NCBI GenBank assembly: GCA_016707895.1
Contig: JADJGV010000002.1
Span: 372,001 to 436,000 of the forward strand
Direction: 5' to 3'
DNA length: 64,000 nucleotides
From: Myxococcales bacterium
GTDB lineage: Bacteria > Myxococcota_A > Polyangia > Haliangiales > Haliangiaceae
Shown: positions 19,398 through 29,439 of the stretch, piece after piece
Position numbering within the stretch: position 1 is the first letter of the stretch
How the letters are laid out: each line of letters begins with the position of its first letter
The notes under the pieces: generated by a model
The model's database searches: none
Told to the model about the DNA's origin: nothing
The model's input: the letters and a program-made list of their open reading frames with translations, nothing else
Position numbers and translations under genes: made by a program

Positions 19398-20498
19398 ATG
19401 GCCGCTCGCCTGCTGCTGGTCGCGTCGGCGCTCGCGCTGTTCGCGGGCGGGTGCAAGGACCGCAAGCCCACCCGCGGCGCGGTGCGGGTGGTGGTCGACG
19501 CCGGCGCGGCGCCGGTCGACGCCGGCGTCCCCGACCTCGGCTTCGTGCGCGGCGACGTCGTGATCGATCAGCTGCGCGACGGTCGCCACCAGCCGGCGCG
19601 GCTCGATCCCGCGACGCGGAGCTGGGTGCTGCTGGGCGACGGCGTCGGCGATCTGTACGTCACCGGCCACCGCCTCGGCGACGGCCTGCTGGCGATCGCC
19701 ACCGTGGGCAGCCACGAGGACGACCACCAGGAGCAGCTGGCGATCGTGATCGGCGCCCGGGTGGCGCGGTTCGGCCCCACCGCGAAGCAGGTGCGCCACC
19801 CCAGCGCGGCCGGCGGCGCCGTGGTGTTCGCCAGCGACCTCGCCAGCTACAGCGATCTGTACGCGATCACGCCCACCGCGCCGCCGCGCCGGCTCACCGA
19901 CGACGCGGCCGGCAACTTCGAGCCGGCGCTGGCGCCCGACGGCGCGCGGGTGGCGTTCGCGTCATCGCGCGACGGCAACGCCGAGCTGTACGTCCAGCCG
20001 GTGGCCGGCCGCGCCGCTCGCCGCCTCACCGACGCCAGCCGCGACGACTGGAACCCCGCGTGGTCGCCCGATGGCAGCCAGCTGGCGTTCCTGTCGGATC
20101 GCACCGGCAGCGATCGCGTGCACCTGATCCCCGCCGCCGGCGGCGAGGCGCGCCGGCTGTCGAGCGAGCCGGGCACCACCGCGATGGAGGAGCAGCCGGC
20201 GTGGTCGCCCGACGGCCGCGCGGTGGCGTTCGTGCGCATGGGCGGCGGGCGCGCGGCGATCACGATCGTCGATGTCGCCACCGGCGCGACCCGCACGCTC
20301 ACCCCCGACGGCGACGCCGACCGCGGCTTCGCGTGGAGCCCCGACGGCCAGGCGATGATCGTCGCGCGCCGAGCGGCCAGCGGGGCGGCCACCGTCGTGC
20401 TGGTGCGGGTCGCCGACGGCGCGGTGCTCGATCGCTGGCCCGGCGACCCCGCCTACCTGCGGTGGATCGCGCCGTCGCCGGTCACGCCAGCTCGGTGA
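19398..20498 (+). CDS. PD40/TolB-like beta-propeller lipoprotein
   Basis: 366 residues. The lipobox ends ALFAGGC; the mature part is a WD40-like (PD40) propeller with repeats NFEPALAPDGARVAFAS, WNPAWSPDGSQLAFLSD, EEQPAWSPDGRAVAFV and RGFAWSPDGQAMIVA, each typical of TolB C-terminal blades. There is no TolB N-terminal domain and no tolQRA genes adjacent, so it is a TolB-related lipoprotein rather than TolB. It is divergent from the large lipoprotein gene (123 bp apart) and its 3' end overlaps the convergent acetyltransferase by 17 bp. ATG 19398 was preferred over GTG 19383. Confidence 0.8.
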   Translation: MAARLLLVASALALFAGGCKDRKPTRGAVRVVVDAGAAPVDAGVPDLGFVRGDVVIDQLRDGRHQPARLDPATRSWVLLGDGVGDLYVTGHRLGDGLLAIATVGSHEDDHQEQLAIVIGARVARFGPTAKQVRHPSAAGGAVVFASDLASYSDLYAITPTAPPRRLTDDAAGNFEPALAPDGARVAFASSRDGNAELYVQPVAGRAARRLTDASRDDWNPAWSPDGSQLAFLSDRTGSDRVHLIPAAGGEARRLSSEPGTTAMEEQPAWSPDGRAVAFVRMGGGRAAITIVDVATGATRTLTPDGDADRGFAWSPDGQAMIVARRAASGAATVVLVRVADGAVLDRWPGDPAYLRWIAPSPVTPAR

Positions 20499-21330
20499 GC
20501 CCGGGGCTGGCGAACCGCGTGCCGGCCGGGAACGTCAGCCCGAACTCGCCGGCCAGCGTGGCCAGGAGGGCGTCGTAGCTGGGCAGCGTCTCGACCACCG
20601 TCGCGCCGTCGTGGGCGCGGCGGGTCAGCGTGCGATCGACCAGCGTCAGCCGGCCGGTGGGCGTGGCGCGCGCGACGATCAGCCGATCGCGGAAGTGCGA
20701 GCGCGGGTGCGCGCTGGTGTACCAGTTGCCGACCACCCGATCGATCTCGGGCATCTCCTCGAGCGTGAACTCGTTGACGTCGGCCCACTCGTCGCCCAGC
20801 CGCACCTGGTGGAACAGCCGCGCGTCGGGGCTGCGCCGGGTGAAGCCGTCCCACGCGCCCTCGGCGATGATCCGCCGCGGCTCGTGCGGCGTCGGCTGCG
20901 GCTCGTCGAGGCGCAGCCGGATCGCCGAGGTCAGCGACCACGCGCCGACGCCGACGTCGCACAGCCACGGCCCATCGTCGAGCTCGACCCGGACGAAGAC
21001 GTGGGTGCGCGCCGGCGTGAACTCGCGGGCCCGGCCGATGCGCACCCGCGCCGAGATCGGGCGCGCCGCGAAGCCGAGCGCGGTCAGCACGTGCAAGAAC
21101 AGCGAGTTGTGCTCGAAGCAGTAGCCGCCGCGGCCGGCGCCGACCAGCTTGGCCTCGACCGCCGCCGGGTCGAGGTCGATCCCGCGGTCGAGCAGCACGT
21201 CCGCGTTCTCGAACGGGATCGTGCTGACGTGGGCGTGCGACAGCGCGTGCAGCGTGTCGACCGTCGGGGGCGTGGGGCCGGCGTAGCCGATCCGGGCGAG
21301 GTAGGCGGCGAGGTCGGGGCGGTAGGTCAC
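20482..21330 (-). CDS. nat: Arylamine N-acetyltransferase
   Basis: 282 residues of the NAT family, transferring acetyl from acetyl-CoA to arylamines or hydrazines through a Cys thioester. The catalytic triad is intact and correctly spaced: Cys71 in GRGGYCFEHN, His110 in ARTHVFV and Asp125 in CDVGVGAW. STIPFENADVLLD is the conserved N-terminal segment. Cytoplasmic. The start is GTG 21330, one base from the stop of the WYL regulator gene upstream on the same strand, which suggests co-transcription with that regulator. Confidence 0.93.
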   Translation of the reverse strand: MTYRPDLAAYLARIGYAGPTPPTVDTLHALSHAHVSTIPFENADVLLDRGIDLDPAAVEAKLVGAGRGGYCFEHNSLFLHVLTALGFAARPISARVRIGRAREFTPARTHVFVRVELDDGPWLCDVGVGAWSLTSAIRLRLDEPQPTPHEPRRIIAEGAWDGFTRRSPDARLFHQVRLGDEWADVNEFTLEEMPEIDRVVGNWYTSAHPRSHFRDRLIVARATPTGRLTLVDRTLTRRAHDGATVVETLPSYDALLATLAGEFGLTFPAGTRFASPGLTELA

Positions 21331-21331
21331 G

Positions 21332-21985
21332 TCACGCCGACGGTAGCTCGCCGGGCTCGATCACGGTAGCCGCGCTGATGCGATCGAGCCGGAACTGCCG
21401 GTCCTCGCCGAGCTCGAGATCGACGCAGTTGAGCAGCGTCAGCTCGCGGTCGAACACCAGGTTGCGGATGCGCACCAGGCGCGGCGCGACGGTGTACGCG
21501 TTCTTCTGGTAGTGGATGCGCAGCGCGCGGTCCTCGAACCACGCGGTCTCGACGGCGCGCCGCACCGGCGGCGTCACCGGCAGCGCCGGCACGCCGACGA
21601 ACTGCAGCTTGTCGAGCAGGCCGAGCAGCTCGCGCTGGGCCGAGGTCGACAGCGCGCCGCGCACCTTGTCGAGCGCGGCCTCGAGGTTGTCGGTGAACGG
21701 CAGCAGGCGCTGCTGGCTGGCCATGCGGCCGAGCGCGACCAGCAGCGCGGCCTCGCGCGCGGTCAGGTTGATCGGCGGCAGCTGGTAGCTCTTGTCGAGC
21801 GCGTAGCCGCCGCCACGGCCGCGATCGGCGCGCAGCGGCAGGCCGGCGTCCTGCAGGGTCGCCAGGTCGCGGTAGATCGTGCGCACGGTGACGCCGAACC
21901 GCTCGGCCAGCGCCTCGGCGGTGACGCCGGTGCGGCGGGCGCGGAGGGCCTCGGCCAGGGCGAACAGGCGGGTCTTGCGGTTCAT
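21332..21985 (-). CDS. HTH/WYL-type transcriptional regulator (YafY-like)
   Basis: 217 residues. N-terminal winged HTH (RKTRLFALAEALRARRTGVT, then FGVTVRTIYRDLATLQDAGLP) of the DeoR/YafY type, followed by a WYL-like domain that senses ligands. The WYL region is short and its tripeptide core appears as IHYQKN, so ligand binding may differ. It is divergent from a VOC-family gene and upstream of nat. A TGACAG-N4-CTGTCA palindrome (21994-22009) lies between it and the VOC gene, the obvious operator for autoregulation. YafY-like regulators beside VOC/glyoxalase genes are a common bacterial pair. Confidence 0.85.
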   Translation of the reverse strand: MNRKTRLFALAEALRARRTGVTAEALAERFGVTVRTIYRDLATLQDAGLPLRADRGRGGGYALDKSYQLPPINLTAREAALLVALGRMASQQRLLPFTDNLEAALDKVRGALSTSAQRELLGLLDKLQFVGVPALPVTPPVRRAVETAWFEDRALRIHYQKNAYTVAPRLVRIRNLVFDRELTLLNCVDLELGEDRQFRLDRISAATVIEPGELPSA

Positions 21986-21993
21986 GTCAAACC

Positions 21994-22009
21994 TGACAGA
22001 AGGCTGTCA
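21994..22009. promoter_or_regulatory. Palindromic operator TGACAG-N4-CTGTCA
   Basis: Perfect 6-bp arms with a 4-bp spacer in the 48-bp gap between the divergent WYL regulator and VOC genes; an overlapping TGTCA-N4-TGACA pair (21985-21998) adds a second half-site set. Likely binding site of the WYL regulator. Confidence 0.55.
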
Positions 22010-22033
22010 AATGCCTCGGGTAGAAGCAAGGGC

Positions 22034-22441
22034 ATGTCGAACACGAGCAATCCCAAGCCCTACAACGCCATCAACTGGTTCGAGATCCCGACCCGCGACA
22101 TGGACCGCGCGGTCGCGTTCTACGAGCGCACCCTGGCCCTGACGCTGAAGCGCGAGATCTTCGGCGGCATGCCGCACGCGGTGTTCCCCTCGCAGTGCCC
22201 CGCCGGCGGCCACGCGGTCGCCGGGGCGATCGTCGCCGACGGTCCGCACCTCACCCCCGGCACCGCCGGCACGGTGATCTACCTCGACTGCAAGGACGGC
22301 GTGGCCGCGGCGCTGGCCCGGGCCACCGCGGCCGGCGCCAAGGTCGTGCTGCCGCACATGGGCATCGGCGAGAACGGCTTCATCGCGATCGTCGACGACC
22401 TCGACGGCAACCGCGTCGGCCTGCACGCGATGACCGCGTGA
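22034..22441 (+). CDS. VOC (glyoxalase/bleomycin resistance-type) family protein
   Basis: 135 residues, one VOC domain of paired beta-alpha-beta-beta-beta modules: NWFEIPTRDMDRAVAFYERTL opens it, and ENGFIAIVDDLDGNRVGLHA closes it with the metal-site Asp/Asn-Gly pattern. The family covers glyoxalase-like enzymes and resistance or binding proteins; the substrate cannot be told. It is divergent from the WYL regulator, which presumably controls it. Confidence 0.85.
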   Translation: MSNTSNPKPYNAINWFEIPTRDMDRAVAFYERTLALTLKREIFGGMPHAVFPSQCPAGGHAVAGAIVADGPHLTPGTAGTVIYLDCKDGVAAALARATAAGAKVVLPHMGIGENGFIAIVDDLDGNRVGLHAMTA

Positions 22442-22509
22442 TCACGCCAGCGCAGAGGGTTGGTCAGAACTCGGATCCCCGCGCACGATCTCACGTATCG
22501 GGTGGGGGA

Positions 22510-22533
22510 CCCACGGGGGCGTGACCCCGTGGG
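22510..22533. terminator. GC-rich hairpin between convergent VOC and selenoprotein genes
   Basis: CCCACGGGG and CCCCGTGGG flank a 6-base loop: a perfect 9-bp stem 69 bases after the VOC stop. It probably stops transcription from one or both sides. Confidence 0.45.
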
Positions 22534-22557
22534 GGAGGGTTTGTCGACAAACCCTCC
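22534..22557. terminator. Perfect 24-bp palindrome abutting the selenoprotein stop codon
   Basis: GGAGGGTTTGTC followed directly by its complement; the last base is the first position of the selenoprotein stop codon read on the plus strand. As RNA it gives a bidirectional stem, a terminator or a regulator-binding site. Confidence 0.4.
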
Positions 22558-22910
22558 TAGTAGTCCAGCGCGGCGCGCAGGCCGTCGGCGGTGAAGCCGA
22601 CCACCAGCGTGTCGCCCACGCGCACCGCCGGCGCGCGCAGGTTGCCGCTGGGGCCGATCACCAGCGCGCGCAGCGTCGCGTCGTCGGGCCGGTCGCGCGC
22701 CACGTCGATGGTGACGGTCTGCTTGCCCTTGGCCACGACCAGGCGGCGGGCCTGCCGCACCAGCGCCAGCGCGGCCGGCTCGGCGATCGGCGCCTTGTCG
22801 GCGCGCACCAGCTCGCGGATCTCGATCCCGTCTGTCGCAAGCAACTCTTGCGATCGTTTGCAGCTCGTTCAACCGTTGCGATGGAAGTACCAGTCGACTG
22901 CCTTGGGCAT
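22557..22910 (-). CDS. ArsC/thioredoxin-fold selenoprotein with in-frame UGA (Sec)
   Basis: 117 residues if the TGA at 22869-22871 (codon 14) is read as selenocysteine. The translation runs MPKAVDWYFHRNG-Sec-TSCKRSQELL, placing Sec in a UxxC redox motif at the N-terminus of a thioredoxin-like fold. It continues IREL..ADKAPI, ALVRQARRLVVAKGKQ and PSGNLRAPAVRVGDTLVVGF, as in the 'ArsC family (seleno)protein' group. A hairpin fitting a bacterial SECIS follows the UGA. The remaining frame is long and well conserved for the family, so this is not a decayed gene. An in-frame ATG exists at 22937; ATG 22910 fits family length. SelB is encoded at 58570-60474. Substrate unknown; arsenate reduction should not be assumed. 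Confidence 0.85.
22835..22853 (-). promoter_or_regulatory. Bacterial SECIS-like hairpin
   Basis: In the mRNA, UCGCAAG-AGUUG-CUUGCGA forms a perfect 7-bp stem. It starts 15 nt after the UGA, with the apical loop beginning 22 nt after it and a G at the second loop position, within the accepted bSECIS geometry (loop about 16-37 nt downstream, G in the first two loop positions). Confidence 0.75.
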
Positions 22911-23137
22911 GTGACACAGGTACCACGGCGACGGCATCCGCTGGCAACGCCTCGGCCGCGTGATCGAGTAGCCGCGATCACAGCTGCCTAGGATCGGACG
23001 CGACCCGCGACCGGCCTGCCCAGTTCTGCGCAGGTGGCTGCGCGATCCTCCACGGGGGGCCCCCGGCGAAGCCGGTCCTGCGCCGGTCGCGCGCTGGCGC
23101 GACGGTTGCTACCGCCCGCGGTCAGGAGGACTGACCG

Positions 23138-24544
23138 ATGAGCATCACGACGCGAGGTACCCGGGTTGCGCTGCTGGCGCTGGCGCTGGCGGCATGTGGC
23201 GACGACGGCGGCGCTGGGCCGATCGACGCCGGGGACGCGGCGGTGTCGCCCGACGCCGCCGACGGCTTGACCGCGGTGGCGACCGTGCCGACGGACCTGA
23301 ACCGGGCGCTCGACCTGCTGCTGGTGATCGACAACTCGGGCTCGATGCAGGAGGAGCAGCAGTCGCTCGCGTCCAACCTGCCGCAGCTGATCAACATCCT
23401 GAACACCGCGCCCGGCGGGCTGCCCGACGTGCACATCGGCGTGGTGTCGACCAACGTCGGCAGCGGCGGCGTCGAGATCGGCGGCTGCTCGTCCGCGACC
23501 CGACCCCAGGGCGACGACGGCAACCTGCTGACCACCGGCTGCCCCGGCCCGCAGGCCGCGTTCCTCGAGGACCTGCGCAACCCCGACGGCTCGCGCGCAC
23601 GCAACTACAGCGGCGACCTCGCGACGGTGCTGAGCTGCATGACCCGCCTCGGCACCACCGGCTGCGGCTTCGAGCAGCCGCTCGAGGCGATGAAGCGCGC
23701 GCTGTCGCCCGGCCGCAACCCGGGCTTCCTGCGCCCCAACGCGATGCTCGGCGTGCTGATCGTCACCGACGAGGACGACTGCTCGGCGATCGACGGCGGC
23801 GCGATGTTCGGCGATCCCAACGCGACGATCTCGTCGCCGCTGGGGCCGCGCACGTCGTTCCGCTGCTTCGAGTTCGGCGTGCAGTGCGCCGGCGACACCA
23901 ACCCGCGCGCCTTCGGCACCAAGACCGGCTGCGCGCCGCGCGTCGGCTCGCCGTACATGCCGACCGTCCAGCCGTACATCGACTTCGTGCGCGGGCTCAA
24001 GGCCGATCCGACGCAGGTCGTGGTGTCGACCATCGCCGGCAACGTCGACGACGCGCGCACCGCGGTGATCGGCGCCGATCTCGACGACCCCACCCGCCCG
24101 AGCTTGCAGGCGAGCTGCTCGTCGGCCTCCGGCATCGCCGCCCCCGCGCTGCGGCTGCGCACGTTCCTCGAGGGCTTCCCCGAGCGCAACGCGGCGTCGA
24201 CGGTCTGCAACGACAACCTCACCGACGCGCTGACCGCGTTCGGGCAGCTGGTGCGGCGCGCCCAGGGCGACGCCTGCCTCCGCGGCACGCTGGCCGACGT
24301 CGACCCCGCCGCGCCCGGCGTCCAGCTGCGCTGCGAGGTCACCCAGTACACCGTCGTCGGCGGCGTGCGCACCGACCCGGTCGGGCTGCCGGCGTGCGGC
24401 GCCGGCGGGCCGCCGTGCTGGCAGCTGGTCGCCGATCCGCTGCACTGCCCGGCCACGCCGGAGCACCAGGCGCTCGAGGTCGTGCGCACCGGCGCGGCCC
24501 CCGCCGGCACCCTGGTCGAGGCCCGCTGTCAGGTCGAGCCGTAG
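23138..24544 (+). CDS. von Willebrand factor A-domain lipoprotein
   Basis: 468 residues. The lipobox is LALALAAC; an Asp-rich linker leads into a vWA domain with the MIDAS motif DLLLVIDNSGSMQEEQ, the second MIDAS threonine probably in LLTTGC and LIVTDEDDCSAIDGG as the fifth-strand Asp. Many cysteines (over 15) imply disulfides outside the cytoplasm. The type is common in myxobacteria, function unknown. A strong Shine-Dalgarno (AGGAGG) lies 8 bases before the ATG, which sets it apart from the leaderless-looking genes nearby. The preceding 227 bp hold GC-rich inverted repeats and no gene. Confidence 0.85.
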   Translation: MSITTRGTRVALLALALAACGDDGGAGPIDAGDAAVSPDAADGLTAVATVPTDLNRALDLLLVIDNSGSMQEEQQSLASNLPQLINILNTAPGGLPDVHIGVVSTNVGSGGVEIGGCSSATRPQGDDGNLLTTGCPGPQAAFLEDLRNPDGSRARNYSGDLATVLSCMTRLGTTGCGFEQPLEAMKRALSPGRNPGFLRPNAMLGVLIVTDEDDCSAIDGGAMFGDPNATISSPLGPRTSFRCFEFGVQCAGDTNPRAFGTKTGCAPRVGSPYMPTVQPYIDFVRGLKADPTQVVVSTIAGNVDDARTAVIGADLDDPTRPSLQASCSSASGIAAPALRLRTFLEGFPERNAASTVCNDNLTDALTAFGQLVRRAQGDACLRGTLADVDPAAPGVQLRCEVTQYTVVGGVRTDPVGLPACGAGGPPCWQLVADPLHCPATPEHQALEVVRTGAAPAGTLVEARCQVEP

Positions 24545-24549
24545 CGCCG

Positions 24550-26580
<2,031 letters not shown>

Positions 26581-26586
26581 GGTCGC

Positions 26587-26592
26587 AGTCTA
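26587..26592 (-). promoter_or_regulatory. Putative uvrB -10 (TAGACT)
   Basis: TANNNT hexamer ending six bases before the GTG start of uvrB, consistent with a leaderless mRNA. Confidence 0.45.
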
Positions 26593-26601
26593 GCGCCGAA
26601 G

Positions 26602-26619
26602 CTGACAGCGTCCTGTCAG
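26602..26619. promoter_or_regulatory. Palindrome CTGACAG-N4-CTGTCAG upstream of uvrB
   Basis: Perfect 7-bp arms around CGTC, located where the -35 region of the uvrB promoter would be. The core and spacing equal the WYL/VOC operator at 21994-22009. It also lies just beyond the 3' end of the next gene, so a terminator role is possible. Confidence 0.5.
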
Positions 26620-26627
26620 GTATCGCG

Positions 26628-27158
26628 TCACAGCCGGTAGGCGAGGCCGGCGCTGACGCCGAGGCCGGGGATGGCCCCGCCGGCCGCGCTGACGTAGCCG
26701 CGCGCCTCGAGGGCGAGGCGCAGCCGCAGGTGATCGCCGCCGACGTCGAGGCCGAGCCGCGGCGCGATCAGCGGGCCGTTGTGCTTCTCGTGCATGTCCT
26801 CCTTCTCCCAGGTGCTGGCCTGGAAGCCCAGGTCGAGCCCGACCAGGTGGCACACCGCGCCGCTGGCGCCGCAGCGCTGGTGCTCGGCGCCGACCCGGAG
26901 CTCGAAGTGACCGCCGGAGCCCTCGGAGTCGCCGGCCTGGCCCACGCGCAGCGAGCCGTGACCCGACCACGGGCCGGCGAGGCGGGTGCCGATCTCGGCG
27001 CCGGCGTCGAGGGCGACGAACTGATCGACCGAGGCCGCCGTCAGCGCCGAGACGTACGTCTGGCTCGGCGCGGCGGGGGGAGGTGAGGCCTCGTCGGCGA
27101 TGGCAAGCGACGGCAACGACAGGAACAGGGCGGCGGTCAGGGCGAGGCGCGGGTGCAT
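26628..27158 (-). CDS. Hypothetical outer-membrane beta-barrel-like protein
   Basis: 176 residues with a cleavable signal peptide (LALTAALFLSLPSLAIA). The mature part alternates hydrophobic and polar residues in short strands separated by Gly/Asp turns (GHGSLRVGQAG, HFELRVGAEHQ, LRLRLALEARGYV) and ends GVSAGLAYRL, the aromatic/hydrophobic terminal strand of outer-membrane barrels. A Cys pair (RCGASGAVC) may form a disulfide loop. ATG 27158 fits the signal; an in-frame ATG at 27182 would add eight residues. Confidence 0.65.
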   Translation of the reverse strand: MHPRLALTAALFLSLPSLAIADEASPPPAAPSQTYVSALTAASVDQFVALDAGAEIGTRLAGPWSGHGSLRVGQAGDSEGSGGHFELRVGAEHQRCGASGAVCHLVGLDLGFQASTWEKEDMHEKHNGPLIAPRLGLDVGGDHLRLRLALEARGYVSAAGGAIPGLGVSAGLAYRL

Positions 27159-27279
27159 GTCGCCAGAGATTGCGAAGCTCATGCCGGCGTGGCGCCAGCG
27201 TTGAGGCGGCTTCCGGGCAGCAGGGTGTGCGGCGGTCACCGCCCGGCGTCGAGGTCCGGACACCCGGCGCCGACCGGCG

Positions 27280-27285
27280 TACGAT
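27280..27285 (+). promoter_or_regulatory. Putative -10 (TACGAT) before propeller lipoprotein gene
   Basis: TANNNT hexamer ending six bases before the ATG at 27292; leaderless arrangement. Confidence 0.4.
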
Positions 27286-27291
27286 CCGGCG

Positions 27292-28203
27292 ATGCTGCGA
27301 GGGAGCGCGCTCGTCATCACGCTGGTCGCGGCCTGCGCGACCCCGCCCGGCACCGAGGCCACGTCGCGCGCGCCGCTGGGCGTGCGGCCCGCGGTGTCGG
27401 CAGCGACCTGGGCGGCGCTGGCCGCCGATCCGACGATCGCCGCGGTCGCGGATGACGTCGCGCTGGCGTGCGCCACCGCGCCGGCCGGCACCGACGCAGC
27501 GGCCCCGCGCTGTGACGCCGTCATCATCGCGGCCGACGGCGCGCGGGCGCCGCTGGGCCGCGCCGATCTGCTGGTGGCGGCGCGGCTCGACGCGGGCCGG
27601 CTGGTGCTGGCGACCGCGGCCGGCGAGCTGCGCGTGCGTGTGGGCGGCGCCGAGCAGGTGGTGGCGCGGGACGCGCGCGATCCGCGGGTCGCGCCGGATC
27701 GCCGGCTGATCGCGTTCACGCAGTACCCGCCGGGCGGCGGCCCGGGCGGCGCGCCTGGGCGGCTGGTCGCGCTCGATCTGGATCGCGGCGCGCGCTGGGT
27801 GATCGCCGACGATCCGCTGGCGTCGTCGCCGTTCCCGATCCCGGGCGGCGCGCAGGTGCTGTACGTGTCGGCGCGCAGCGGGCTGGCCGCGCTGTACGTC
27901 GCCGAGCCCGGGCTCGCGCCGCGGCAGCTGACCAACGTCGGGCGCCGCGTCGTCGACGCCGCGTTCGTGCCGGTGCCGGGGCGCGAGCTGGCGTGGCTCG
28001 ACGCGAGCCACGCGATCTACACCGCCACCTACGACGGCGTGGCCCGGCTGTGGGCGCTCGACGTCGCCACCGGCGCGGCCCGCGACCTCGGGCCGGGGCG
28101 GCGGCCGCGCGCGGTGGCCGGCGGGGTGGAGGCCGTGATCGATGGCGCGACCCGCGCGCTCGATCGCGCGGCGATCGTGGCCGCGCTGGAGGTGGCGCCG
28201 TGA
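27292..28203 (+). CDS. TolB/PD40-like propeller lipoprotein
   Basis: 303 residues. Lipoprotein signal ending LVAAC, then a beta-rich region with PD40-like blades (DPRVAPDRRLIAFTQYP, FPIPGGAQVLYVSAR, AAFVPVPGRELAWLD, ARLWALDVATG). It is weaker in motif than the propeller at 19398-20498 but of the same general type. The stop codon overlaps the GTG of the M23 peptidase gene by 4 bp (GTGA), so the two are translationally coupled and may act together at the envelope. Confidence 0.7.
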   Translation: MLRGSALVITLVAACATPPGTEATSRAPLGVRPAVSAATWAALAADPTIAAVADDVALACATAPAGTDAAAPRCDAVIIAADGARAPLGRADLLVAARLDAGRLVLATAAGELRVRVGGAEQVVARDARDPRVAPDRRLIAFTQYPPGGGPGGAPGRLVALDLDRGARWVIADDPLASSPFPIPGGAQVLYVSARSGLAALYVAEPGLAPRQLTNVGRRVVDAAFVPVPGRELAWLDASHAIYTATYDGVARLWALDVATGAARDLGPGRRPRAVAGGVEAVIDGATRALDRAAIVAALEVAP

Positions 28204-29438
28204 TCCGCCGCGCGCTGATCGCGACGCTGGCGCTGGCCACCACCGCGCAGGCCGGACCGTACCGCTGGCCCACCTCGCCGGCCGGCGTCAACGCGCACCT
28301 CGATCACGGCAACCTCACCGACTACGCCTGCGGCAACAACACGTACAGCGGCCACCGCGGCACCGACATCGGCGTCGGGCGCAACACGCAGGTCGTCGCC
28401 GCCGCGGGCGGCACCGTCAAGCACCGCACCGACGGCTTCGGCGACGGCTTCATCGGCTCGACCGACGGCGGCGGCTTCGGCAACGTGGTCGCGCTGTACC
28501 ACGGCGCCGGCGAGGAGACGATCTACGGCCACCTGACCGCGGGCACCGGCATCCCGGCGCTGGGCGCGGCGATCGCGTGCGGCGATCCGATCGGCCGCTC
28601 GGGCACGTCGGGCAACTCCAGCGGGCCGCACCTGCACTTCGAGACCCGGGTCGCGGTCAGCGAGACCGGCTCGTACTACTCGGGGCAGGCCGAGGATCCC
28701 TACGCGGGGCCGTGCAGCGTCGCGGTCAGCGCGTGGACCAACCAGAACGGCGGCGCGCCGACCGCGACCTGCGCCGGCGGCTCGACCCTCGTCGACGACG
28801 CGGCGTTCGTCGCCGACGTGACCATCCCCGACGGCACCGAGGTGGTGGCCGGCGTGCCGTTCATCAAGACCTGGCGGCTGCGCAACCGCGGCACCTCGAC
28901 CTGGGGCGCCGGCTACCAGCTGGCGCACCTCGACGGCCCCGACTTCGGGGCGGCGGCGATCGCGGCCAGCGCGGCGCCGGGCGCCGAGGTCGAGCTGACC
29001 GCGACGATGACCGCGACCGGCAGCGGCGTGGTGCGGTCGCGCTGGCGCATGACCCACGACGGCGCCGGCTTCGGCGAGATCGTCTGGGTCGAGGTGGCCG
29101 TCGTCGCGGCGCCGTCGACCGACGCCGACGGAGATGGCGTCGGCCCGGGCCAGGACTGCGACGACGCCGATGCCGCCACCCACCCGGGCGCGGTCGAGGA
29201 CTGCGACGGCGTCGATCGCGACTGCGACGGCGCCAGCGACGACGGCCTGATCCGCGCGTGCTGCGACACCGGCCTCGAGACCTGCAGCGGCGGCGCCTGG
29301 GGCGCGTGCTCGGTCGAGTGCGCGCCGGCCGACGGCGACGAGGGTGGCTGCTGCCAGACCGGCGGCGACGGCGTCGGCGCGGCGGGCCTGGGCGGGCTGG
29401 CGCTGGCCGCGCTGGTGGCGCGTCGCCGGCGGCGCTAG
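28200..29438 (+). CDS. Secreted M23 peptidase with NBR1-Ig-like domain and MYXO-CTERM-like tail
   Basis: 412 residues. After a signal peptide, an M23/LytM zinc peptidase domain has YSGHRGTDIGVG (His52, Asp56) and SGPHLHFE (His144 and 146), the full metal-binding set for cleaving peptidoglycan cross-bridges. Next come an NBR1-type Ig-like domain (PFIKTWRLRNRGTSTW), a MopE-like Cys/Asp-rich metal-binding repeat (DQDCDD-like segments and DCDGVDRDCDG), and a C-terminal Cys-Cys/Gly motif, hydrophobic helix and Arg tail (LALAALVARRRRR) of MYXO-CTERM type, implying surface sorting. GTG start overlaps the preceding stop. Confidence 0.88.
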   Translation: MIRRALIATLALATTAQAGPYRWPTSPAGVNAHLDHGNLTDYACGNNTYSGHRGTDIGVGRNTQVVAAAGGTVKHRTDGFGDGFIGSTDGGGFGNVVALYHGAGEETIYGHLTAGTGIPALGAAIACGDPIGRSGTSGNSSGPHLHFETRVAVSETGSYYSGQAEDPYAGPCSVAVSAWTNQNGGAPTATCAGGSTLVDDAAFVADVTIPDGTEVVAGVPFIKTWRLRNRGTSTWGAGYQLAHLDGPDFGAAAIAASAAPGAEVELTATMTATGSGVVRSRWRMTHDGAGFGEIVWVEVAVVAAPSTDADGDGVGPGQDCDDADAATHPGAVEDCDGVDRDCDGASDDGLIRACCDTGLETCSGGAWGACSVECAPADGDEGGCCQTGGDGVGAAGLGGLALAALVARRRRR

Positions 29439-29439
29439 C

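Noticed and set aside
20482..20498. 17-bp overlap of convergent genes as a sign of wrong annotation
   Set aside because: Both proteins end in family-typical fashion; short 3' overlaps are frequent here.
22557..22910. Reading the in-frame TGA as a pseudogene or a sequencing error
   Set aside because: The frame on both sides is intact, the TGA falls exactly at the redox Cys position, a SECIS-like hairpin follows, and selB is present.
22911..23137. tRNA or small RNA gene in the 227-bp gap (a selC gene near the selenoprotein was considered)
   Set aside because: No cloverleaf or conserved T-loop could be seen; only GC-rich inverted repeats are present.
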